From an uncultured beta proteobacterium (lineage in GTDB: Bacteria; Pseudomonadota; Gammaproteobacteria; Burkholderiales; Burkholderiaceae), in the NCBI GenBank assembly GCA_903835865.1, contig CAILON010000275.1, positions 1 to 8,001 of the forward strand: a stretch of 8,001 nucleotides of DNA. Reading direction: 5' to 3'. Both the position numbers and the translations under genes were made by a program. Shown here in pieces: positions 1 to 6,492 of the stretch (positions within the stretch are counted from its first letter, which is position 1; each line of letters opens with the position of its first letter). The notes under the pieces were generated by a model. That model was given only the letters and a program-made list of their open reading frames with translations. It was not told the DNA's origin and ran no database searches.

Positions 1-79
1 CAGCCGAAATAACTTGGCCGGTCTTCATATTCGAGCGGGTTAATGATTCTTCAAATAATTCTGCAAATGATTCAGACAT
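1..79 (-). CDS. rpsA: 30S ribosomal protein S1, N-terminal 26 codons (partial)
   Basis: Reading from the ATG at 79-77, the first 26 residues begin MSESFAELFEESLTR and run on to NMKTGQVISA. This is the typical start of betaproteobacterial ribosomal protein S1, with the ELFEES helix followed by the start of the first S1 (OB-fold) domain at 'GQVISA'. S1 binds A/U-rich mRNA leaders and helps unstructured or poorly Shine-Dalgarno-matched messages onto the 30S subunit. The gene runs off the low-coordinate edge, so most of it is not visible. Its position directly after cmk is the widespread cmk-rpsA arrangement. No good Shine-Dalgarno precedes the ATG (only AAAGTGA about 8 nt upstream), which resembles the degenerate site of E. 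coli rpsA. Confidence 0.93.
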   Translation of the reverse strand, partial: MSESFAELFEESLTRSNMKTGQVISA

Positions 80-201
80 GTGTATTCACTTTGTGCCGTC
101 AGAAGGCCCGACGGGTTAGGTTAAAAAAGCCTCAAGAAACACGCTTATGAAATGATCGCGTTGTAGAGTTCCTTAAGACACCAAAACTACTCCTTACAAA
201 A
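80..201 (-). promoter_or_regulatory. cmk-rpsA intergenic leader, probable 5' UTR of rpsA
   Basis: This is the only sizeable non-coding gap in the window, 122 nt between the cmk stop and the rpsA ATG. On the minus strand it holds an AAGG/GGAGT-rich beginning, a GAGGC followed by six T's (130-121), a compact hairpin (96-114) and an unpaired A-rich stretch leading to the start codon. In E. coli, rpsA has a long structured leader with no good Shine-Dalgarno and S1 represses its own translation. The layout here fits such autoregulation, but that is inference. I could not find a convincing sigma70 promoter with correctly spaced -35 and -10 boxes, so rpsA may also depend on read-through from cmk. 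Confidence 0.45.
96..114 (-). promoter_or_regulatory. hairpin 16 nt upstream of the rpsA start codon
   Basis: On the minus strand CCGTC (114-110) pairs with GACGG (100-96). The stem can continue as GGG against TCT (G.U, G-C, G.U), closing a CCT loop, for about eight pairs in total. No T-run follows it, so it is not an intrinsic terminator. Its place just ahead of the ribosome landing site of a gene with no clear Shine-Dalgarno suggests a translational control element, possibly for S1 autoregulation. The stem is read directly from the sequence; the role is inferred. Confidence 0.4.
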
Positions 202-864
202 CTAGGCAATCAAAGATTGATACCAATCTAAAACTGTCTTAACTGCTTGATCTATCGATAAGTCTGATGTTTCAAGCACTTTTGCACCCTCTGCAATGAT
301 TAAAGGGGCGGCACCACGACTACTATCTCTGGCATCTCGCTCCTGCAAATCCTGCAGCAAGTCCTCAAGTTTAGCAGAAATTCCCTTAGCTATCAATTGC
401 TTATAACGACGCTCGGCCCTGGCAGAGGCTGTTGCGGTCAAGAAAACCTTTAAAGCAGCATCTGGAAATATGACGCTCGCCATATCTCTACCATCGGCAA
501 CTAGACCCGGAGACTGCCGAAAACTACGCTGGAGATCAACTAAAGCCAACCTAACTTCAGGGTGAATGGCTACAACGGAGGCTCTTAAACCAATATTTTC
601 AGTGCGGATGGCGTCAGTAACATCTTCACCATTAAGAAATATCTGGCTATTAGTGAATGAAATCAATAGCTTAGGAACTAAAAGGCCCAATGCTGGTCCA
701 TTTTCGCTATCAATTCCCTCTTTTTCACTTGCTAGGGCGACAAGTCGATAAAGTGCCCCACTATCCAAATAATGAAATCCGAGCTTTTGGGCAACCAAAG
801 AGGCAACAGTCCCCTTTCCCGAGGCTGTAGGTCCATCAATGGCAATAACTGGAGGAAGGCTCAT
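202..864 (-). CDS. cmk: (d)CMP kinase
   Basis: Cytidylate kinase phosphorylates CMP and dCMP to the diphosphates with ATP, in the cytoplasm, for pyrimidine recycling. The 220-residue product has the family's usual length. Visible motifs are the P-loop GPTASGKGT at residues 11-19 (K17), YLDSGALYR at 32-40 (S35 and R40 match E. coli S36 and R41), ADGRDM at 123-128, and the arginine-rich lid [13 protein letters not shown] at 176-188 (R176, D180 and R183 match the E. coli nucleotide-binding residues). The usual GRDMGT reads GRDMAS here, a mild change. The ATG at 864 puts the P-loop at the normal distance. The 20-nt gap to aroA has no Shine-Dalgarno, only an A/T-rich tract ending in six T's, so translation may be coupled to aroA or helped by S1. 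rpsA follows downstream. Confidence 0.96.
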   Translation of the reverse strand: MSLPPVIAIDGPTASGKGTVASLVAQKLGFHYLDSGALYRLVALASEKEGIDSENGPALGLLVPKLLISFTNSQIFLNGEDVTDAIRTENIGLRASVVAIHPEVRLALVDLQRSFRQSPGLVADGRDMASVIFPDAALKVFLTATASARAERRYKQLIAKGISAKLEDLLQDLQERDARDSSRGAAPLIIAEGAKVLETSDLSIDQAVKTVLDWYQSLIA

Positions 865-877
865 AAAAAATTATCGG

Positions 878-893
878 GCGAGTTTTAACTCAC
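878..893 (-). other. small stem-loop spanning the aroA stop codon
   Basis: On the minus strand GTGAGT (893-888) pairs with ACTCGC (883-878), six pairs including one T.G wobble, around a TAAA loop that contains the aroA TAA stop. It is followed by CCGATAATTTTTT and then the cmk ATG. The T-run starts seven nt beyond the stem, which is too far for a standard intrinsic terminator. It could be a weak attenuator, an RNA-processing or stability element between aroA and cmk, or chance. The structure is seen; its function is unknown. Confidence 0.3.
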
Positions 894-2213
894 GACCTTT
901 GCAAACTCCGCGAAGTAGCTTGGAAAGGTTTTGGCTACGCAATTGGGATCATTAATCTGCAAAGCATTAGGCCCAAAAGCAGCCAGAGAAAAACACATCG
1001 CCATACGATGATCGTCGTAAGTATCAATGCCATCGCTTGGTGATTGCCATTGAGACGATGATGCAGGCGCATTCACCAAAATGTAATCAGCGCCCTCTTC
1101 AACGAAGGCGCCCACTTTATTTAATTCTTTAGCCATTGCTGCAATACGATCGGTTTCCTTAACGCGCCAGCTCGCAATATTATTTAAGCGAGTAGGTCCC
1201 TCTGCAAACAATGCAGCGACAGCTAAGGTCATTGCAGCATCTGGAATTTCTGTGCAATCGATTGTGATGCCATTGAGTTTTCCATTGGCATTTTTTACGC
1301 CAGCTACCTCAATCCAATCTTCACCGGCAGTGATGTTCGCACCCATCAAAGCAAGCGCATCTGCAAAAGCCACATCCCCTTGGATGCTGTCACGGCCTAC
1401 ACCTAACACCCGTACAGGGCCGCCGCCAATAGCGCCAAGCGCTAAGAAGTAGGAAGCAGACGAGGCATCACCTTCAACGGACAATTGACCTGGACTTTTA
1501 TAAACCGCTTCAGATGTTTTTGCAGGGATCACAAATGATTGCGCATCAGGACAAGTAACATTCACACCAAAACGCGCCATTAGTTTTAATGTGATATCAA
1601 TATAAGGACGTGAAATGAGTTCGCCGACTACTTCAATACGCACGGACTCAGAGGCAACTAAAGGTAATGCCATAAGTAGCGCTGTTAAGAATTGACTAGA
1701 AACATCGCCGCGTACTTTAACAACATCTTTAATCTGAATATCTGCCGCAGAAATCTGGATTGGCGGATAACCTTCTTGCAATTCGTAATCTATCTTGGCG
1801 CCAACCTGACGCAAGCCATCAACCAAATCCCGAATAGGTCTTTCATGCATACGGGCAATACCGGATAAACGGTAGTTACCGCCTTGCATTGCCAGTGCGG
1901 CGGTTAAAGGACGGATCGCTGTGCCTGCGTTACCCATAAATAGATCGGCATCGCGTATCGGGAATTTACCCCCGCAACCCTCAACCACGCAAACCTTGTC
2001 AGCTTTATCGGTTACAGACAGGCCTAGTTGACGCAATGCATTTCGCATTACTTGTGTGTCGTCGGCATCTAATAAATTTTTAAGCGTGGTTGTTCCTGTA
2101 GAAAGTGCAGCCAGTAAAAGTGCGCGATTAGAAATACTCTTGGATCCTGGCAAAACAATTGAGCCTTGAGCTCGCGTAAATGGGCCAATCTGAATATCAG
2201 GCAAACCGCTCAT
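885..2213 (-). CDS. aroA: 3-phosphoshikimate 1-carboxyvinyltransferase (EPSP synthase)
   Basis: This enzyme joins shikimate-3-phosphate and phosphoenolpyruvate to give EPSP, the penultimate step to chorismate. The 442-residue protein shows every family hallmark: [10 protein letters not shown] at 21-30 (K25, S26, R30), [10 protein letters not shown] at 94-103, ERPIRDL at 124-130, SSQFLTAL at 172-179, PDAAMT at 324-329 (D325), VKETDR at 351-356, YDDHRMAM at 399-406 and KTFPSYF at 428-434. The Thr and Pro of the GNAGTA-RP loop, whose change gives glyphosate tolerance in E. coli, are both present (T98, P102), so it looks like the class I, glyphosate-sensitive type. An upstream TTG at 2216 is in frame, but the ATG at 2213 is preferred: it overlaps the tyrA stop as TGATG, with a GGA 9 nt upstream. 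The gene is separate from tyrA, whereas in Pseudomonas the two are fused. Confidence 0.97.
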   Translation of the reverse strand: MSGLPDIQIGPFTRAQGSIVLPGSKSISNRALLLAALSTGTTTLKNLLDADDTQVMRNALRQLGLSVTDKADKVCVVEGCGGKFPIRDADLFMGNAGTAIRPLTAALAMQGGNYRLSGIARMHERPIRDLVDGLRQVGAKIDYELQEGYPPIQISAADIQIKDVVKVRGDVSSQFLTALLMALPLVASESVRIEVVGELISRPYIDITLKLMARFGVNVTCPDAQSFVIPAKTSEAVYKSPGQLSVEGDASSASYFLALGAIGGGPVRVLGVGRDSIQGDVAFADALALMGANITAGEDWIEVAGVKNANGKLNGITIDCTEIPDAAMTLAVAALFAEGPTRLNNIASWRVKETDRIAAMAKELNKVGAFVEEGADYILVNAPASSSQWQSPSDGIDTYDDHRMAMCFSLAAFGPNALQINDPNCVAKTFPSYFAEFAKVVS

Positions 2214-2215
2214 CA
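2211..2215 (-). promoter_or_regulatory. TGATG stop-start overlap of tyrA and aroA
   Basis: The tyrA stop TGA (2215-2213) shares its last A with the aroA start ATG (2213-2211). Such one-base overlaps are a classic arrangement for translational coupling by terminating and re-initiating ribosomes. A weak GGA lies inside the tyrA 3' end at 2225-2223. This overlap decides the aroA start over the in-frame TTG three bases upstream. Confidence 0.8.
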
Positions 2216-3094
2216 AAGCACATCCAAATCTTGGCGGGCTTTACTTGCCTTATTGAATAATTTTTCTAGACCAGGGCCATCGTTTTCAGCAATAAGTTTG
2301 CGCATGTGATTCACGATAAGCAAATATTGATCGAGCTCTTTCAAAATGGCAGTGCGATTGCCCACACAAATATCGCGCCACATTTCTGGGCTCGATGCAG
2401 CAATACGGGTGAAGTCCTTAAAGCCCGCACCTACATGGTCAAGCTTTTGCTCCGCATCCTCAGAGTTCACTACGCTTGCCATCAATGCATAAGAAAGCAG
2501 ATGTGGCAAATGAGACACCGCGGCGTAAATAGCATCATGCTGCACGCTGCCTATTTTTTTCACGGTTGACCCCACGGACTCCCAAAAGCCAGTAATCAAT
2601 GCAATGTCTTCTGGGGAGTTTTCCTGCAAAGGGCAAATAATGGTTTGCTTACCCTTAAACAAATCAACCTGAGCAGCGCTAGCACCGTGCTGAGCACCCC
2701 CTGCGATTGGGTGGGCAGGAACAAACTGGCAAGCCTTTTTACCCAAGACCTCTTTAGCCGCCAAGATCACATCGCCTTTAGTGCTACCAGCGTCAGTAAT
2801 CATAGTTCTAGGCTCAAGGTGAGGCTCAATGACTTCAAAAGCAGCGCGCATCTGCGCTACTGGCATGCACAAAACAATCACGTCCGATTTTTTAGCTGCT
2901 TCCACCAAATCCACTACACCATCAATCGCACCCATTTTTTGCGCTTGATCTAAATTTTCTTTACTCCGACCAACTCCCAATACGGTTTTCACTGCACCCG
3001 CTTGTTTGAGGGCTAACCCAAGAGATGCACCAATCAAGCCAACACCAACAATGGTGACGGTGCCGTAATTACTTGCAGGATTAATGATGGTCAT
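2213..3094 (-). CDS. tyrA: prephenate/arogenate dehydrogenase (TyrA)
   Basis: TyrA oxidatively decarboxylates prephenate to 4-hydroxyphenylpyruvate, or arogenate to tyrosine, using NAD(P)+. The 293-residue protein is the core form: an N-terminal Rossmann domain with GVGLIGAS at 17-24, then a helical dimerisation domain, with no fused chorismate mutase or ACT domain. Family motifs are DAGSTKG at 101-107, AHPIAGG at 127-133 (H128, the expected catalytic base), [13 protein letters not shown] at 186-198 and [15 protein letters not shown] at 227-241. The end of the second Rossmann strand reads GVGRS (40-44), without the Asp typical of NAD-specific enzymes, so NADP+ use is possible. The ATG at 3094 lies 30 nt after hisC, behind an A/T-rich gap with no Shine-Dalgarno. 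Preference between prephenate and arogenate cannot be decided from sequence alone. Confidence 0.94.
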   Translation of the reverse strand: MTIINPASNYGTVTIVGVGLIGASLGLALKQAGAVKTVLGVGRSKENLDQAQKMGAIDGVVDLVEAAKKSDVIVLCMPVAQMRAAFEVIEPHLEPRTMITDAGSTKGDVILAAKEVLGKKACQFVPAHPIAGGAQHGASAAQVDLFKGKQTIICPLQENSPEDIALITGFWESVGSTVKKIGSVQHDAIYAAVSHLPHLLSYALMASVVNSEDAEQKLDHVGAGFKDFTRIAASSPEMWRDICVGNRTAILKELDQYLLIVNHMRKLIAENDGPGLEKLFNKASKARQDLDVL

Positions 3095-3124
3095 TAGCTT
3101 GGTAAATTTTTTAAAAAGTCATAA

Positions 3125-4255
3125 TTATGATTTGCTCTGCACCAGAATATCGCGCAGCGCGGCAATGAATGCAGCATTTTCTTCAGGCAGGCCAATAGAA
3201 ATTCGGAGCCATTGAGGCAAACCGTAGTTTCCAACGGGACGAACAATAATGCCCCGCTTCAGTAAAGCTAGATTTATGCGATTACCCGCCTCATCATCAT
3301 CACCTACCTTGACGAGAACAAAGTTACCCGCAGAAGGCAAATAAGGAAGATTTAATTCATCAAACGCGTTAGTGAGTTGGCTATAACCAGCACGATTTAA
3401 CTCGTAGCCTTTTTGTAAGAAGGCTAAATCTTGAAAGGCAGCAATCGCTGCGGCTTGAGCCAAGCTATTCACATTAAATGGCTGACGAATACGATTGAGA
3501 AGATCGGTCACATGAGCTTGAGCTACACCATAGCCAATCCGCAAGCCCGCTAAACCATACGCCTTTGAGAAACTCCGCGACAAAATCATATTAGGAAAAC
3601 GCTTCACCCAAGCTATCGCATCGTAACGCTGATCGGGAGCAAGATATTCGTTATAAGCCTCATCCAATACCACCACGATATTGCTCGGGACTGCCAATAA
3701 AAAATCTTCAATCTCTTTTGCGGTGAGGTAACTGCCTGTAGGGTTGTTGGGGTTAGCAACAAAAACCAGTTTTGCTTTATCGCCTGATGCCTTAATTGCA
3801 GTCAACATCGCTGGCAAATCATGGCCATACAGACTGTTTGGTGCAACTTCAATCGACTTTGCTCCAACTGCCTGGGTTGCCAAAGGATAAACAGCAAAAG
3901 CATGACGAGAAAAAATGATTTCATCACCTGCTTGAGCAACTGCACGTGCTGCCAATTCCAAAATGTCGTTACTGCCATTGCCTAAGGTAATCCAATCAGC
4001 TGGTACGCCTAAGCGCTCTGAGAGCACCTTCTTTAATTCAAAACCGTTTGAATCAGGATAGCGACCTAAATCAGCTGCCGCTTTAATCATGGCATCTTGC
4101 GCAGACTGCGGCATACCTAATGGATTTTCATTGGAGGCCAACTTCACAATCTTGCTTTCATCTAGACCGTAGTCACGCGCAACCTCGCTAATAGGCCGCC
4201 CACCTACATAAGGCGCAATTGCATGAATGTGTTTTAAACCAATTTTTGAAGTCAT
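3125..4255 (-). CDS. hisC: HisC-family aminotransferase (histidinol-phosphate/aromatic aminotransferase)
   Basis: This is a fold-type I, PLP-dependent aminotransferase of 376 residues, the usual HisC length. Visible motifs are SNENPLG at 41-47, GNGSNDIL at 92-99, NPNNPTG at 168-174, DEAYNEY at 198-204, and SFSKAYGLAGLR at 228-239, which contains the PLP lysine K231 and phosphate-contacting R239. WLRISIG at 349-355 has R351, the expected carboxylate-binding arginine. HisC transaminates histidinol phosphate/imidazole acetol phosphate, but several members also act on phenylpyruvate and 4-hydroxyphenylpyruvate. Lying between pheA and tyrA, far from any visible his gene, it corresponds to the 'hisHb' member of the known supraoperon and probably serves aromatic amino acid synthesis, perhaps alongside histidine. 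The gap to pheA is 31 nt, without a clear Shine-Dalgarno. Confidence 0.92.
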   Translation of the reverse strand: MTSKIGLKHIHAIAPYVGGRPISEVARDYGLDESKIVKLASNENPLGMPQSAQDAMIKAAADLGRYPDSNGFELKKVLSERLGVPADWITLGNGSNDILELAARAVAQAGDEIIFSRHAFAVYPLATQAVGAKSIEVAPNSLYGHDLPAMLTAIKASGDKAKLVFVANPNNPTGSYLTAKEIEDFLLAVPSNIVVVLDEAYNEYLAPDQRYDAIAWVKRFPNMILSRSFSKAYGLAGLRIGYGVAQAHVTDLLNRIRQPFNVNSLAQAAAIAAFQDLAFLQKGYELNRAGYSQLTNAFDELNLPYLPSAGNFVLVKVGDDDEAGNRINLALLKRGIIVRPVGNYGLPQWLRISIGLPEENAAFIAALRDILVQSKS

Positions 4256-4286
4256 TCTGGCTGCTTTAATTTAGCTTCGGAGACTC

Positions 4287-5366
4287 TTAAGGTGAGTGAG
4301 GATAGGAACCAAGTTTTTTATAGAAGGCAGCAGTTTCTTTTAATTCTTCTAAAGCCTTAACTACCTTCTCATCCGCTGCATGACCAGATATATCAATATA
4401 AAAGTGATATTCCCAAGTTCCCTTTCGCGCAGGACGAGACTCGAAACGATTCATTGAGACACCATGCTTTGCTAAAGGAGCAAGCAAACGATATACAGCT
4501 CCAGGCTGGTTATCTACCGACAATACCAATGAGGTTTGATCATGACCAGTGGGTTGACATTCATAACTACCAATCACAACAAAGCGTGTGCGGTTATGAG
4601 GATCATCCTGAACTTGTGCTGCTACTACTTGCAAGCCATATGCCAATTGAGCAGGATCACCCGCAATCGCAGCCAAAGTAGGATCGCTAGCAGCCAAACG
4701 TGCAGCTTCAGCATTACTGCTAACCGCCTGGCGCTTTAATTGCGGTGCGTGCTGACTTAACCACTGCTGGCATTGCGCTAAGGCTTGGGCATGGGCACAA
4801 ACGGTAGTAACGCCATCTAAATTGCCACTCTTAGATAAGAGGTGGTGATGAATGGGCAACACCACTTCGCCACTAATATGCATCGGTGAATCCAGCAGTA
4901 AATCTAAAGTACGAGAGATAGCGCCTTCACTGGAATTTTCTACAGGCACCACACCAAACTGTGCAGAACCTTTTTCTACCGCCTTAAAAACTTCATCAAG
5001 GCTATTGCAAGGCAATCCAGCAATAGAGCTACCGAAATAAGTGTGTGCTGCTTGCTCAGAAAAAGTTCCTGCCGGTCCAAGATACGCAATAGTCTGACGT
5101 GCTTCCAAAGCCCTACAGGCAGACATCACTTCGCGCCAAATGGCTGCAATACCATCTGGCAACAATGGACCCTGATTAATGCCCTGAAGTTTTGCAACTA
5201 CTTGACGCTCACGCTCAGGACGAAATACTGGAGTAGAAAAGCCACCCTTAACGTGCCCCACCTCTTGAGCTGCTTTAGCGCGCTGTGTCAGTAAATCTAA
5301 TATCTGTGCATCTAAGGAGTCTATTTTTTCACGCAAGGGAGCCAAGCGCTGTTCTTCAGTACTCAT
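4287..5366 (-). CDS. pheA: bifunctional chorismate mutase/prephenate dehydratase (P-protein)
   Basis: The 359-residue protein has three parts. An AroQ-type chorismate mutase (about 1-90) contains LREKID, R29, K40 and the RERQ segment (R52, E53), matching E. coli catalytic positions. A prephenate dehydratase domain (about 92-270) has YLGPAGTFSEQAA (95-107), VPVENSSEGAISRTLD (140-155) and the TRF motif at 260-262. A C-terminal ACT domain (about 275-353) has GAVYRLL (289-295) and ESRP (309-312), the usual phenylalanine-binding sites. Together they convert chorismate to phenylpyruvate, very likely with feedback inhibition by phenylalanine. The length fits the Pseudomonas/betaproteobacterial P-protein. 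The ATG at 5366 overlaps the serC stop by one base and has AAGG 8 nt upstream, the clearest Shine-Dalgarno in the window. Confidence 0.97.
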   Translation of the reverse strand: MSTEEQRLAPLREKIDSLDAQILDLLTQRAKAAQEVGHVKGGFSTPVFRPERERQVVAKLQGINQGPLLPDGIAAIWREVMSACRALEARQTIAYLGPAGTFSEQAAHTYFGSSIAGLPCNSLDEVFKAVEKGSAQFGVVPVENSSEGAISRTLDLLLDSPMHISGEVVLPIHHHLLSKSGNLDGVTTVCAHAQALAQCQQWLSQHAPQLKRQAVSSNAEAARLAASDPTLAAIAGDPAQLAYGLQVVAAQVQDDPHNRTRFVVIGSYECQPTGHDQTSLVLSVDNQPGAVYRLLAPLAKHGVSMNRFESRPARKGTWEYHFYIDISGHAADEKVVKALEELKETAAFYKKLGSYPHSP

Positions 5367-5368
5367 TA
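5364..5368 (-). promoter_or_regulatory. TAATG stop-start overlap of serC and pheA
   Basis: The serC stop TAA (5368-5366) shares its last base with the pheA ATG (5366-5364). AAGG inside the serC 3' end (5378-5375) sits 8 nt before the ATG. The layout points to translational coupling and fixes the pheA start. Confidence 0.8.
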
Positions 5369-6463
5369 AGCCCGCCTTTCAAAGTCACGCATAAATTCCA
5401 CTAGAGCTTTTACACCCTCCAAAGGCATGGCGTTGTAAATACTGGCACGCATGCCGCCAGCCGCTTTATGGCCCCGTAAGGCAACTAAGCCAGCAGCATT
5501 AGTTTGCGCTAAAAACGCTGCGTTTAGGTTCTCATCTTTTAGGAAAAAAGTCACGTTCATCCGTGAGCGGTATTCCTTAGTGACGTGATTTCCATATAGA
5601 CTGCTTTGATCTATAAAGTTGTAAAGTAAATCCGCTTTTTCTTGATTACGCTTTTCGATCTCTTTGACGCCACCCTGCTTTAACAACCATTTAAAGCCCA
5701 AGCCAGCCATATAGATCGAAAATGTAGGCGGGGTATTGATCATTGATTGCGTATTTGCTTGAATAGCCCAATCCCAAATCGTTGGCGTAATGCGCATGCT
5801 GTGTCCGATTAAATCCTTGCGGACGATCACGATGGTGACTCCCGAAGGGCCAATATTCTTTTGGGCGCCAGCAAACCACACAGCACATTGATTAACGTCC
5901 ATCTCCTTAGAGAGAATGTTGCTAGAAATATCTGCTACCAATGGAATGTTGCCGACATTAGGAATATCTTGGAATTCAACGCCACCAATAGTTTCATTAG
6001 CGCAATACAGCACATAGGCGGCATCACTGGATAACTGCCAACTGGATCTTGGAGGAATGGTGTTGTATTTTTCAGTAGCTGAAGATGCCGCTAAATTTGC
6101 AGTGCCATACTTCTGCGCCTCTTTATACGATTTCTCCGACCAAACACCAGTCACGATGTAATCCGCTTTGGGTCCACTCTTTGCCAAAGGCATTAAGTTC
6201 ATTGGGATTGCAGCATTTTGACCAAGACCTCCGCCTTGCAAAAGCAAAATCTCGTACGTATCAGGGATATTCATTAAGGTACGCAGATCTTGCAAAGTTT
6301 CTTCGTACACTGCCATGAACTCTTTGCTGCGATGGCTAATCTCCATCACACTCGTACCAAGACCTTGCCAATTCAGCATTTCATCAGCAGCCTGCTTCAA
6401 TACCGCTTCAGGCAAGGTAGCAGGCCCCGCAGCGAAATTGAAAATGCGGCGGTCAAAGGTCAT
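5366..6463 (-). CDS. serC: phosphoserine aminotransferase
   Basis: SerC is a PLP enzyme that makes O-phosphoserine from 3-phosphohydroxypyruvate and glutamate in serine synthesis. It also transaminates the 4-carbon analogue in the DXP-dependent vitamin B6 pathway. The 365-residue product is of normal length. Visible motifs are NFAAGPATLP at 9-18, EISHRSKEF at 41-49 (R45, substrate binding), LLQGGG at 74-79, VTGVWS at 104-109, VADISSNILS at 177-186, AGAQKNIGPSG at 198-208 with PLP lysine K202, NTPPTFSIYM at 243-252, and KAAGGMRASIYN at 333-344 (R339, substrate binding). It starts 29 nt after the gyrA stop; the gap has no Shine-Dalgarno and no evident terminator or promoter. It leads the aromatic cluster, as in the known supraoperon, where B6 supply for neighbouring aminotransferases is one suggested link. 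Confidence 0.97.
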   Translation of the reverse strand: MTFDRRIFNFAAGPATLPEAVLKQAADEMLNWQGLGTSVMEISHRSKEFMAVYEETLQDLRTLMNIPDTYEILLLQGGGLGQNAAIPMNLMPLAKSGPKADYIVTGVWSEKSYKEAQKYGTANLAASSATEKYNTIPPRSSWQLSSDAAYVLYCANETIGGVEFQDIPNVGNIPLVADISSNILSKEMDVNQCAVWFAGAQKNIGPSGVTIVIVRKDLIGHSMRITPTIWDWAIQANTQSMINTPPTFSIYMAGLGFKWLLKQGGVKEIEKRNQEKADLLYNFIDQSSLYGNHVTKEYRSRMNVTFFLKDENLNAAFLAQTNAAGLVALRGHKAAGGMRASIYNAMPLEGVKALVEFMRDFERRA

Positions 6464-6492
6464 GATATTTAGAGTCTTAAAGTGAGGCCAAG

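Noticed and set aside
121..147. Possible intrinsic terminator after cmk (GAGGC followed by TTTTTT on the minus strand)
   Set aside because: The only stem available is AAGC/GCTT with a 12-nt loop, partly using the T-run itself; too weak to call.
140..201. Sigma70 promoter for rpsA
   Set aside because: Candidate boxes such as TTGTAA, TTGGTG, TACAAC and CATAAG cannot be paired at 16-18 nt spacing with good matches.
2214..2216. TTG start for aroA, three bases upstream of the ATG
   Set aside because: The ATG at 2213 overlaps the tyrA stop as TGATG and is the stronger start codon; TTG adds only one residue.
2645..2953. Plus-strand open frame of 102 codons inside tyrA
   Set aside because: It lies opposite conserved TyrA motifs and its translation shows no family features.
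5691..5888. Minus-strand 65-codon frame inside serC
   Set aside because: It is an alternative frame over the conserved PLP-lysine region of SerC, with no supporting signal.
6464..6492. Terminator or promoter between gyrA and serC
   Set aside because: The 29-nt gap has no stem followed by a T-run and no promoter-like hexamers.
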